Shown: piece by piece, positions 17,668 through 25,201 of the stretch | Position numbering within the stretch: position 1 is the stretch's first letter | Layout: every line of letters begins with the position of its first letter | Source: Bacteroidota bacterium | GTDB taxonomy: Bacteria > Bacteroidota > Bacteroidia > Chitinophagales > Chitinophagaceae | Reading direction: 5' to 3' | Length of the DNA: 64,000 nucleotides | Assembly (NCBI GenBank): GCA_023386555.1 | Contig: JAEWJK010000003.1 | Location: 310,001-374,000 of the forward strand | The notes under the pieces: model-generated | The model's database searches: none | The model's input: only the letters and a program-made list of their open reading frames with translations | What the model was told of the DNA's origin: nothing | Program-made: the position numbers and the translations under genes

Positions 17668-18654
17668 TTGGAAGAAGCTAAACAAAATTTTAAAGTACAG
17701 GCATGGATAACAGTATTAAGCCTGGTTTTGTTTGTTACCAAGATCATTGCATATTATCAAACTAATTCTCTTGCAATTCTTTCTGATGCACTTGAAAGTA
17801 TTGTGAATGTTGTAGCAGGATTTATCGGATTATATAGTTTATATATTGCTGCCAAGCCAAAAGATCTGGAGCATCCTTACGGTCATGGAAAAGCAGAATT
17901 CATTTCTGCTGCCGTTGAAGGAACTTTAATTGTTGCTTCCGGTCTTTTGATCATATATGAGACAGTTCAAAACTTCATTCTTCAAAGAAAACTATACTCA
18001 CTTGATACCGGTCTTTATTTGGTTGGCGCTACTGCTATCGTAAATTTTATTGCAGGAACTATTTGTCTGAATATCGGCAAAAAAAATAAATCACTTGCAT
18101 TACAGGCAAGCGGTAAACATTTACAAACCGACACCTATTCTACTTTAGCGATTATAGCTGGTTTGGTTTTGATGATCACCACCAAACTCTTCTGGCTTGA
18201 TAAAGTAATTGCAATTGGAATGAGTGTATTCATCATTTATAATGGTTACTTAATCATTCGAAAATCTTTGGCAGGTATAATGGATGAAGCAGATATGGAT
18301 CTGCTGAAGCAAATGCTGGAATTACTGAATGCAAATAAAAGAGATAATTGGATAGATCTACATAATCTAAGAGTGATAAAATATGGAAGCCGATTACATG
18401 TAGATTGTCATTTAACTGTGCCTTGGTACCTGAATGTTCATGAAGCACATGTTGAAGTGGAAGCGTTAGAGAAACTGATCAGGCAGAAATTCGGAGAATC
18501 AATTGAATTGTTTGTACATACAGATGGCTGCTTACCGATCAGTTGTCCTATTTGTGTAAAAGATGATTGTCCTGTACGACAACAACCATTCAAGCAAAGA
18601 TTAACATGGACCCTCGAAAACATTCTTTCCGATAAAAAGCATACCGTTACTTAA
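17668..18654 (+). CDS. Cation diffusion facilitator transporter
   Basis: A CDF-family divalent metal/proton antiporter, probably Zn or Fe efflux. The 328-aa protein starts at a TTG; no in-frame ATG lies nearby. It has six membrane segments with the metal-site residues SDALES (Asp40) and HLQTD (His151, Asp155), plus HPYGHGK (69-75). The cytoplasmic C-terminal domain ends with an extra cysteine cluster, GCLPISCPICVKDDCPVR, which could bind metal. TACATTTG 18 bp before the start is a good -7 box. Confidence 0.93.
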   Translation: MEEAKQNFKVQAWITVLSLVLFVTKIIAYYQTNSLAILSDALESIVNVVAGFIGLYSLYIAAKPKDLEHPYGHGKAEFISAAVEGTLIVASGLLIIYETVQNFILQRKLYSLDTGLYLVGATAIVNFIAGTICLNIGKKNKSLALQASGKHLQTDTYSTLAIIAGLVLMITTKLFWLDKVIAIGMSVFIIYNGYLIIRKSLAGIMDEADMDLLKQMLELLNANKRDNWIDLHNLRVIKYGSRLHVDCHLTVPWYLNVHEAHVEVEALEKLIRQKFGESIELFVHTDGCLPISCPICVKDDCPVRQQPFKQRLTWTLENILSDKKHTVT

Positions 18655-19261
18655 TCTCATACGAAACAAGCTCCGTAGTGTTGTTTATGTTTTGGCCAGG
18701 AAGTGTTATAGCAAGGTTGCTGCTGATAAGCCCTACACCTTTTGCATAAAAATGATCTCCTCCACCATGGTTGCCAATTGGTGAAGAGAAATCCTGCCTG
18801 ATATGAAAAACATCATTATAAGTCTTACCCTGAACTACTTTAGTGATGCCTTTTTCAGTAATGGTATATTTAGCGGTAACATTAATAGGAAATCCGCTAA
18901 ATGTAATAGGTACGCTGAACTGCCAGGTAGCATTTACGTTCTGATCTTCTTTCAGATATAATTCCTCCACTCCATTCGGAAGAAATCCCTGGAAAGTGGC
19001 AAATCGATAATAATCATTCCCTGCTTTTGCCTGGTATTGATTAGGTCCGTTAGAATTGCTGAGTACCTTGTATGTTCTGGTTAATGCAACAGTATCTTTA
19101 TTGGTTACCGTTAATTTATAAGTGTTACCATCACTTATGTAGGTCCAGTTTGTACCAACAGTTAAAGGCAGATAATCTTTGGCTGTATTTACAACATCGC
19201 TATTTTTTTTGCAATAGCTGAACAATACAATGCATATTACAGGAATGATGAACCTTTTCAT
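18647..19261 (-). CDS. Lipoprotein of unknown function
   Basis: A 204-aa lipoprotein. The ATG at 19261 gives MKRFIIPVICIVLFSYC with an acylated Cys17. The mature part starts with DYLPLTVGTNWTYISDGNTYKLTV, a pattern common in secreted bacteroidete proteins with a beta-rich fold, and carries a glycine/histidine motif GNHGGGDHFYAKGVGLI. No enzyme motif is seen. Its 3' end overlaps the convergent CDF gene by 8 bp. Confidence 0.75.
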   Translation of the reverse strand: MKRFIIPVICIVLFSYCKKNSDVVNTAKDYLPLTVGTNWTYISDGNTYKLTVTNKDTVALTRTYKVLSNSNGPNQYQAKAGNDYYRFATFQGFLPNGVEELYLKEDQNVNATWQFSVPITFSGFPINVTAKYTITEKGITKVVQGKTYNDVFHIRQDFSSPIGNHGGGDHFYAKGVGLISSNLAITLPGQNINNTTELVSYEIK

Positions 19262-19324
19262 ATCTGCTGGTTTCATTAAAGGTACTCACTTCCCAGGATA
19301 AATAGCTGAGTAATGGATCAACTT

Positions 19325-19343
19325 GTACAAGAGTGCGACGCAA
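19325..19343 (-). repeat. Dispersed repeat core, type B
   Basis: Exact GTACAAGAGTGCGACGCAA, 63 bp upstream of the lipoprotein start. The outer arm reaches the boundary ATCATAAAAA 30 bp further on. The minus strand of this copy has an open frame of 30 codons (19378-19286) starting MMQKLLLLLSFACVALLYKL. Confidence 0.88.
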
Positions 19344-19426
19344 GCAAAGCTTAATAGTAGCAATAGCTTCTGCATCATAAAAAATATCGATTACTTACTA
19401 TATTTTCGCCATCTAAATTTTTACCT

Positions 19427-20797
19427 ATGCAGGCATGGAAAGATTACCAGGCACAAAATAAAGACCGTTTCCTTGATGAATTGCTTGAACTATTACGCAT
19501 TCCAAGTGTAAGTGCAAGAAGTGAACATAAAGAAGACATGGTTCGTTGTGCTGAAAAAGTAAAACAACGTTTACTGGAAGCCGGAGCTGATACAGTTGAA
19601 ATAATGCCAACTGCAGGACACCCTGCTGTGTTTGGCGAAAAAATAGTTGATCCATCCAAACCAACAGTGTTAGTGTATGGTCACTATGATGTACAACCAC
19701 CAGATCCATTGGAACTTTGGGATTCACCTCCGTTTGAACCGGTGATAAAAGATGGGAAGATCTTCGCAAGAGGTGCATGTGATGATAAAGGACAATTTTA
19801 CATGCATGTAAAAGCTTTGGAAGTGATGAATAAAACGGGTGGCTTACCTGTTAACGTAAAATTTTTGATTGAAGGTGAGGAAGAGATCGGTTCAAAACAT
19901 TTAGGTGAATTTTTAGAAGCGAATAAAGCAAAACTGAAAGCTGATGTGATATTGATCAGTGACACAGCAATGCTGAGTTTAGATACACCAAGTATTGATG
20001 TTGGTGTTCGTGGTTTGTCGTATATAGAAGTAGAAGTTACCGGGCCAAACCGTGATTTGCATAGTGGAGTGTACGGTGGTGCTGTTGCAAATCCTATAAC
20101 GATTTTAGCAAAGATGATCGCTTCTATGCATGATGAAAATAATCACATTACTATTCCTGGTTTCTATGATGATGTGGTTGAATCATCTCCTGAAGAAAGA
20201 TTTGAAATGGCGAAAGCACCTTACGATGAAAGTGAATTCAAAACTGATCTGGGTGTAAAAACATTGTGGGGAGAAAAAGGTTATACCACTAATGAAAGAA
20301 CAGGAATTCGTCCAACACTTGAATTGAATGGAATCTGGGGTGGTTATACAGGTGAAGGTGCAAAAACCGTTTTACCTGCCAAGGCATTTGCAAAGATCTC
20401 TGCTCGTTTAGTACCAAATCAGAAAAGTGCTAAGATGACGAAACTGATCATTGATCATTTACACAGCATTGCACCGGATTATGTAACGGTGAAAGCTTCA
20501 GAACATCATGGTGGTGATCCTTACATGACTCCTGTTGACAGTACCGAATATAAAGCTGCAGCTAAGGCAATAGAAACTACTTTTGGCAAAGCACCTATTC
20601 CTGTTAGAGGTGGTGGCAGTATTCCGATCACTGCTTTGTTCGAAAGTGTGTTGGGTTGCAAAACTGTTTTCTTAGGCTTTGGATTAGACAGCGATAATCT
20701 TCATAGCCCTAATGAAAAATTCAACATAGATAATTTTTATAAAGGCATTGAGACTATTCCATATTTCCATCAGTATTATGCTGAGATGAAAGCTTGA
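19427..20797 (+). CDS. M20 family dipeptidase (carnosinase-like)
   Basis: A 456-aa cytoplasmic di-zinc peptidase. Zinc and catalytic motifs: YGHYDVQPP (His86, Asp88), ARGACDDKG (bridging Asp119), EGEEEIGS near 149-156 (general base) and SDTAML (Asp179). The dimerisation lid contains RDLHSGVYGG. The size and the DVQP motif match the CNDP/ArgE-like dipeptidase branch. It has its own strong terminator. Confidence 0.93.
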   Translation: MQAWKDYQAQNKDRFLDELLELLRIPSVSARSEHKEDMVRCAEKVKQRLLEAGADTVEIMPTAGHPAVFGEKIVDPSKPTVLVYGHYDVQPPDPLELWDSPPFEPVIKDGKIFARGACDDKGQFYMHVKALEVMNKTGGLPVNVKFLIEGEEEIGSKHLGEFLEANKAKLKADVILISDTAMLSLDTPSIDVGVRGLSYIEVEVTGPNRDLHSGVYGGAVANPITILAKMIASMHDENNHITIPGFYDDVVESSPEERFEMAKAPYDESEFKTDLGVKTLWGEKGYTTNERTGIRPTLELNGIWGGYTGEGAKTVLPAKAFAKISARLVPNQKSAKMTKLIIDHLHSIAPDYVTVKASEHHGGDPYMTPVDSTEYKAAAKAIETTFGKAPIPVRGGGSIPITALFESVLGCKTVFLGFGLDSDNLHSPNEKFNIDNFYKGIETIPYFHQYYAEMKA

Positions 20798-20813
20798 TGC
20801 TTGATATTTGATT

Positions 20814-20847
20814 AAGCCTGTTGATTTTTTTCAGCAGGCTTTTTTTA
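20814..20847 (+). terminator. Terminator of the M20 dipeptidase
   Basis: An 11-bp stem AAGCCTGTTGA / TCAGCAGGCTT (one G-T pair) with a T6 loop, then TTTTTT. The outer arm of a dispersed repeat (ATTGACCAGC) begins directly after the T-run. Confidence 0.9.
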
Positions 20848-20879
20848 TTGACCAGCTAAACACTGCTGTTCAACTTCTG

Positions 20880-20898
20880 TTGTGTCACTCACTTGTAC
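20880..20898 (+). repeat. Dispersed repeat core, type A
   Basis: Exact TTGTGTCACTCACTTGTAC, between the dipeptidase terminator and the glycosyltransferase, followed by GTTCTG as in other type A copies. Confidence 0.88.
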
Positions 20899-20976
20899 GT
20901 TCTGTACATTCAGCAACTTTAGTCTGTAATTTGAGAAGCTTTATCTTATTATCACATTCACTTAGCTTTGCCGCTA

Positions 20977-22560
20977 ATGGAACCAGCAAAAGATTATCAA
21001 TTTTCCAGGCAGCAGATTTATTTACTTTTTGGAGTAATAGTTTTCATTTTATTCTTCAAACTCAACTCACCTCCTATTTATATTCTCGATGAAGCCAGGA
21101 ATGCACAAGCCGGAAGAGAAATGTTTCATAGCGGTAATTGGATCGTTCCAACATTCAATGGAGAATTAAGAAGCCATAAACCCGTTTTGCATTATTGGTT
21201 TATGCAGCCAGCTTATTTTTTATTCGGTGAGAATGCATTTGCAGCCAGATTTTTTTCTGCAGTATTAGGTGTACTTACCATTCTTGTAACATTTCTTTAT
21301 ACCAGAAAATTATTCAATCAATCGGTAGCATTTTTCAGTGCATTATCACTAGGGTTAAGCACACATTTTTTGTTTGAGTTTCGTTTAGCCGTTCCAGATC
21401 CATATCTTATTTTCTTCAGCACAGTTGGAACATTTGCAGCATTCACGTATCTGCAGTTAGGACGAAAATCTCAATTATATATTGCTGCTGCAACTTTTGC
21501 GTTAGCTACTTTAGCTAAAGGACCTGTTGCTGTTGGCTTACCCGGCATTGCATTATTGCTCTGGGTTATCTGGAAGAAAAAATGGAATAAAATATTCGAC
21601 TGGAGTTTGATTTTAGCAGCCATCATTTTTGTTGTTGTTGCTCTACCATGGTATGTTACAGTGCACAAAGCAACAAATGGCCAGTGGACAGAAGAATTTT
21701 TCTTCAAACATAATTTCAATCGTTTCTCTGAAGAAATGGAAGGTCATGGAGGAATATTCCTGATCACCATTGCAATTGTATTGATCGGAATGTTGCCATT
21801 TACTTCATTCCTGGGGGAAGTAATCAAAAAAAGGAAATCAGTCTTTAATCATGAAACGGTTCAGTTTGCTGCTTTGGTAACATTGGTATTTACTATCTTC
21901 TATTCAGTATCAAGTACCAAGCTTCCGAATTATCCGATGCCATGCTATCCATTTTTTGCAGTGGTATTGGGAGCTTTCATTTCTCATCTTATCAATAAAC
22001 GAATCACTTCAAAAAAATATCCACAATACATTCTATTGTTCATCATGACGGTCATACCAATAGCAGGATATTTTGCTATTAAGCAGGAAGTAGAAGCAAA
22101 ACATATAAGCTGGATAGCGTTAACCTTACTGATTGCACCGATAATGTTCATTGCTCATCTGATACAAAACAGAAAAGCTGATTGGTTTAGAAGGATAATT
22201 ATTGTTGCTATAGGATACTCTTTTTTCAATATCATCTTTCTCCATATCGTATATCCAAAATTGTACGAACAAAATCCTGTAAGTAAAACGATCCGTTTGG
22301 TGAATCAATATGATCATATTTATTCTTACCAGATATATAATCCGGGCTATAATTTCTATCTCAATACGAATATCAAAGAATATCCATCTCTAGATTCCAT
22401 TCAAGCAAAATTGAAAGAATATCCCGATGCACTCATCATCAGCAGGAAAGAGTTTGAAAACGAATTAAAGCAAATGAATCTTGAGGTTATTGCAGAACAT
22501 CACGATATTTTTGAATTGCCAACAACCATCATATTAAAACAAAATGCAGCAAAACCTTAA
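20977..22560 (+). CDS. ArnT-like glycosyltransferase (GT39/GT83 family)
   Basis: A polytopic inner-membrane glycosyltransferase that uses a polyprenyl-phosphate sugar donor. The 527-aa protein starts at the ATG 20977. The first periplasmic loop has the family motif DEARNAQAGREMFHSGNW, with the acidic catalytic residues, then LRSHKPVLHYWF. Many membrane segments and a soluble C-terminal domain follow. The acceptor is unknown. TAGCTTTG ends 6 bp before the ATG, so the message may be leaderless. It overlaps the PAP2 gene by 17 bp. Confidence 0.9.
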   Translation: MEPAKDYQFSRQQIYLLFGVIVFILFFKLNSPPIYILDEARNAQAGREMFHSGNWIVPTFNGELRSHKPVLHYWFMQPAYFLFGENAFAARFFSAVLGVLTILVTFLYTRKLFNQSVAFFSALSLGLSTHFLFEFRLAVPDPYLIFFSTVGTFAAFTYLQLGRKSQLYIAAATFALATLAKGPVAVGLPGIALLLWVIWKKKWNKIFDWSLILAAIIFVVVALPWYVTVHKATNGQWTEEFFFKHNFNRFSEEMEGHGGIFLITIAIVLIGMLPFTSFLGEVIKKRKSVFNHETVQFAALVTLVFTIFYSVSSTKLPNYPMPCYPFFAVVLGAFISHLINKRITSKKYPQYILLFIMTVIPIAGYFAIKQEVEAKHISWIALTLLIAPIMFIAHLIQNRKADWFRRIIIVAIGYSFFNIIFLHIVYPKLYEQNPVSKTIRLVNQYDHIYSYQIYNPGYNFYLNTNIKEYPSLDSIQAKLKEYPDALIISRKEFENELKQMNLEVIAEHHDIFELPTTIILKQNAAKP

Positions 22561-23194
22561 TACCAGATCTTTTAAAACAGGAATACTGCTTTCACTACCT
22601 GTTGCTGGGGTTTTATTCTACCTGACTTACTATTACGGATTAAAAGAATCCTTCTTAATACTCAATGGAGATGGAGGAAACGCTGCAGATATATTGTTTC
22701 GCTTCATCACCTATTTTGGAGATGCTATTCTCTGGATTCCTATGTTGGGATATATTATCTGGAAGAAAAGAAAACTATACCTGGCTTTGGTAACAGCAAG
22801 TTTTACTTTAGTTACAATATTTGTACAGGTTTGCAAATATTTTATTGTTCCTGATGAAGCAAGACCAACACGCTACATCACAGATGGTTCTTTTATTCAT
22901 ACTGTTGAAGGAGTAACGGTACATTCATTTTCAAGTTTTCCATCAGGACATACTGCAACAGCATTTACTTTTTTCCTGATGATCTGTTTGATGACAAGGA
23001 AAAAGTGGTGGCTACCTGTTGGAATTTTCACCGCCATTTTAGTGGGATATTCCAGGATATATCTTGCCCAACATTTTCCACTGGATGTTGCTGCAGGAAT
23101 TATAGTAGCCATCATTTCAGTTAGCTTATCTATACCATTTCAAAAATGGATTGATAAACGAAACTTAAGAATTAGCAAACAAGTTGAAGCATAA
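22544..23194 (+). CDS. PAP2 family membrane phosphatase
   Basis: A 216-aa integral membrane acid phosphatase. The three PAP2 motifs are present: KYFIVPDEARPTR, SFPSGHTAT and SRIYLAQHFPLDV, which carry the Lys/Arg, His and catalytic His/Asp residues. Several membrane segments surround them. Substrates in this family are lipid phosphates such as undecaprenyl diphosphate or phosphatidylglycerophosphate. The 17-bp overlap with the glycosyltransferase implies translational coupling and a joint role in lipid-linked sugar chemistry. Confidence 0.92.
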   Translation: MQQNLNTRSFKTGILLSLPVAGVLFYLTYYYGLKESFLILNGDGGNAADILFRFITYFGDAILWIPMLGYIIWKKRKLYLALVTASFTLVTIFVQVCKYFIVPDEARPTRYITDGSFIHTVEGVTVHSFSSFPSGHTATAFTFFLMICLMTRKKWWLPVGIFTAILVGYSRIYLAQHFPLDVAAGIIVAIISVSLSIPFQKWIDKRNLRISKQVEA

Positions 23195-23197
23195 AAA

Positions 23198-23219
23198 AGG
23201 CTACCAAAACTGGTAGCCT
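23198..23219. terminator. Bidirectional terminator
   Basis: A 9-bp stem AGGCTACCA / TGGTAGCCT with a 4-nt loop. The run of T is strongest on the minus strand (CCTTTTTTAT), serving the astacin-like gene; it also follows the PAP2 stop. Confidence 0.85.
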
Positions 23220-23240
23220 CGTTATAAATAAGGGTACGGA

Positions 23241-24455
23241 TCATTTTATTGTTTTTGAGAAAGCAATAGGCTCTGATCTCAAGAGATATTTCACTTCATC
23301 TCCATCTATCAACTTCGCTACAAAATATATCATCAGATCGTTTCTTCCTTTATTAAGGTTGATAGCAGAGTAAGGAATAAAGAATTCAATATCCTTTAGA
23401 TTCTTATTCACTGTATAAGTTTTACCGGCAGGAAGGTTGAATGTTTGTGATGTTCCTACAATCATATCAGGATTTTGTGCATGTGCTACGAAATTGTAAT
23501 TCTTATCAAGAATATAAGCAATAAAAACTACTTTACCTTGTTTACCTTCTGTGCTGATCTCGAATTCAGGAAAATATGAGAACCCTTGTTTGGCCTGGTT
23601 ATCTATCACATCGGTATTGATAAAATCTGAGATAGTAAAACGAGCTACTTCAAATTTTCTATCTACACCTGTTGGAGGATAAGCCACTCTTGCAAGCTCT
23701 TTATCACCTTCTGATATCGCAAAATTTGATTTCACCGAATATCCATCGAATGTCCAGTTAGGTTTAATGTAATAATGCATAATGCTTTTGTTGTCGTAGC
23801 TGGTACCGTTTGTATAGCTTGTAGCGAACTGTTGAAATAAATTATAATCAATTTGTTCTTTAGTCCAGCCATTAGATTCCATGATGTCTTTATAAACTGC
23901 TTCTTTATTCCATTTGATTCCTGAAACAGGGCTAAAATGTTCGTGTAAGAATCCAATTGCATGACCTAATTCGTGCATAACTGTTCCTTTAAACTCAAAT
24001 CCATAGAATTGACCTTTGTAGAAGAATTCAGAAGTATCAATATTCATAGTTTGCTCGTCTTGCGGAATAGTTCTGCATTGAGTTCCGAGGCTTGAATTAT
24101 GACCCAGACCTTCTGCTAATAATATTCTGATGTGACTTTCGCCATAATCAACAAATTCAAAACGAATGTTTGCATATTTTTCCCATTCTCTCGCTGCAGC
24201 AATAACCAGATCTCTTAGCATTTTACTCCCTTGGAACATTCTAACTTTAAGTGTGGTGCCTGCATTCCATAGATAATAATTATCTGCCAGGCCTCTGGTT
24301 CCGTTATTAGAAGTATCACTGTCTACGGCAGAACCTCTTTCGGGTTGTTTAGTTGTACAGAACATGTTTACTTCTTTTGTTTCTTTTCTCTGAGCTATAC
24401 TTTGTATAGCGATGGTGCAGAATAACATAAAGAGTGTGTAGCGTAGCGTTTTCAT
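23241..24455 (-). CDS. Secreted astacin-like (M12A) metalloprotease
   Basis: A 404-aa exported zinc endopeptidase. A signal peptide (residues 1-22, ending IQSIAQ) precedes the catalytic domain with the astacin zinc motif HELGHAIGFLHEH (ligands His161, His165, His171) and the Met-turn SIMHYY. The substrate-cleft part WEKYANIRFEFVD is also typical. The last 140 residues form a beta-rich accessory domain without a clear family. No T9SS C-terminal sorting domain is obvious. Confidence 0.92.
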   Translation of the reverse strand: MKTLRYTLFMLFCTIAIQSIAQRKETKEVNMFCTTKQPERGSAVDSDTSNNGTRGLADNYYLWNAGTTLKVRMFQGSKMLRDLVIAAAREWEKYANIRFEFVDYGESHIRILLAEGLGHNSSLGTQCRTIPQDEQTMNIDTSEFFYKGQFYGFEFKGTVMHELGHAIGFLHEHFSPVSGIKWNKEAVYKDIMESNGWTKEQIDYNLFQQFATSYTNGTSYDNKSIMHYYIKPNWTFDGYSVKSNFAISEGDKELARVAYPPTGVDRKFEVARFTISDFINTDVIDNQAKQGFSYFPEFEISTEGKQGKVVFIAYILDKNYNFVAHAQNPDMIVGTSQTFNLPAGKTYTVNKNLKDIEFFIPYSAINLNKGRNDLMIYFVAKLIDGDEVKYLLRSEPIAFSKTIK

Positions 24456-24657
24456 TTGACAATTAAGTTTAATAGTTAAGATTTTTGTTGGTTTGTTTTG
24501 ATTTTGTTCTCTTTATTACTTCGTAAGAACATAGTAAGGATGTGATACTTAATTCTATTACATATAGCAACATGCCTATTTGCATTTCTTTTGCATTTAT
24601 ACTGAAAGGATAGTTGGAGTTTTTTTTACATCATGAATTTTTTGTGGTGAATGCCCT

Positions 24658-24665
24658 TATATTTG
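24658..24665 (+). promoter_or_regulatory. Candidate -7 box of tRNA-Pro
   Basis: TATATTTG matches TAnnTTTG exactly, 18 bp before the tRNA. The nearest TTTG upstream is only 13 bp away, so the -33 element is unclear. Confidence 0.4.
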
Positions 24666-24683
24666 CACTCCTTTTAAAGGAAT

Positions 24684-24757
24684 CGGGAGGTAGTTCAGCC
24701 CGGTAGAATACCTGGTTTGGGACCAGGGGGTCGCAGGTTCGAATCCTGTCCTCCCGA
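24684..24757 (+). tRNA. tRNA-Pro (anticodon UGG)
   Basis: A full cloverleaf: acceptor CGGGAGG / CCTCCCG with discriminator A, a D arm with GTTCAGCCCGGTAGAAT, anticodon stem CCTGG / CCAGG around loop TTTGGGA, and T arm GCAGGTTCGAATCCTGT. CCA is not encoded. Its 3' 39 bp plus flank (24728-24766) recur exactly 340 bp downstream. Confidence 0.96.
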
Positions 24758-24766
24758 CTACCGAAA
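24728..24766 (+). repeat. Direct repeat, left copy (tRNA-Pro 3' end)
   Basis: 39 bp from the variable loop of tRNA-Pro through the T arm, acceptor strand and flank ACTACCGAAA, identical to 25068-25106. The two copies bracket the GIY-YIG gene like attachment-site duplications. Confidence 0.93.
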
Positions 24767-24794
24767 AAGAGTCATAACTTAATGACTCTTTTTT
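24766..24794 (+). terminator. tRNA-Pro terminator
   Basis: A 10-bp perfect stem AAAGAGTCAT / ATGACTCTTT, loop AACTTA, then a T-run whose end abuts the GIY-YIG start codon at 24795. Confidence 0.85.
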
Positions 24795-25046
24795 ATGTAT
24801 TACATCTATATTCTTCATAGTAAATCTTCTCAAAAATACTACTGTGGGCAGACTATTGACGTACCCGCTCGATTGATAAGGCATAATAACGGAGAAACTC
24901 CAAGTATCAGGCATGGTATCCCATGGACATTGATTGGCTATATTTCTGTTGAAAGCAGATCGGAATCTGTAGCGTTAGAGAAAAAAATAAAGGGTAGAGG
25001 TATACGATGGCTTGATCAATACTCATATTTGCTTCAGTCCGGTTAG
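24795..25046 (+). CDS. Stand-alone GIY-YIG domain endonuclease
   Basis: An 83-aa protein that is only the GIY-YIG nuclease fold: MYYIYILHSKSSQKYYCGQT carries the YIY and YYCG versions of the two signature tyrosines. ARLIRHN has the catalytic Arg, and ESVALEKKIKGRG the metal-binding Glu. The core therefore looks intact. The ATG follows directly on the tRNA-Pro terminator T-run, and the last codons and stop (LLQSG, TAG) are formed by the start of the downstream tRNA-like fragment. The cellular role of such short bacterial GIY-YIG proteins is not established; a mobile or tRNA-directed nuclease is possible. Confidence 0.85.
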   Translation: MYYIYILHSKSSQKYYCGQTIDVPARLIRHNNGETPSIRHGIPWTLIGYISVESRSESVALEKKIKGRGIRWLDQYSYLLQSG

Positions 25047-25097
25047 AATATCACTCCTGCGGCGTGAGGGTCGCAGGTTCGAATCCTGTCCTCCCGA
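25032..25097 (+). pseudogene. Partial chimeric tRNA (tRNA-Pro-like 3' half)
   Basis: CTTCAGTCCGGTTAGAAT resembles a tRNA D arm. The anticodon region CACTCCTGCGGCGTG is unlike tRNA-Pro and badly paired. From GGGTCGCAGG onward (25068) it is identical to tRNA-Pro. The 5' acceptor strand is missing, so no functional tRNA can form. A hairpin terminator follows, as after the intact tRNA. Confidence 0.8.
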
Positions 25098-25110
25098 CTA
25101 CCGAAAGAAA

Positions 25111-25140
25111 AAGAGTCAGTTTTACCTGGCTCTTTTTTAT
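25111..25140 (+). terminator. Terminator after the tRNA fragment
   Basis: Stem AAGAGTCA / TGGCTCTT (one G-T pair) and a T-run. It resembles the tRNA-Pro terminator in position and sequence, so it was probably duplicated with it, and it can serve the GIY-YIG gene. Confidence 0.7.
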
Positions 25141-25160
25141 TTCAAACTAGGCACAAAAAA

Positions 25161-25179
25161 GGCGAAGCATTGCTTCGCC
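25161..25179 (-). terminator. Terminator of the caspase-like gene
   Basis: Stem GGCGAAGC / GCTTCGCC with a 3-nt loop, followed on the minus strand by TTTTTTG, 22 bp after the stop. Confidence 0.88.
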
Positions 25180-25201
25180 TGATTAATAAATATTACTGTT
25201 T

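Noticed and set aside
20808..21092. Plus-strand 94-codon frame between dipeptidase and glycosyltransferase
   Set aside because: Covers a terminator, a repeat and the out-of-frame start of the glycosyltransferase; the latter has clear domain support.
24657..24914. Minus-strand open frame of 85 codons across tRNA-Pro
   Set aside because: It contains RTGFEPATPWSQTRYSTG, the well-known false peptide from the antisense strand of a tRNA gene; it also overlaps the terminator and the GIY-YIG gene.
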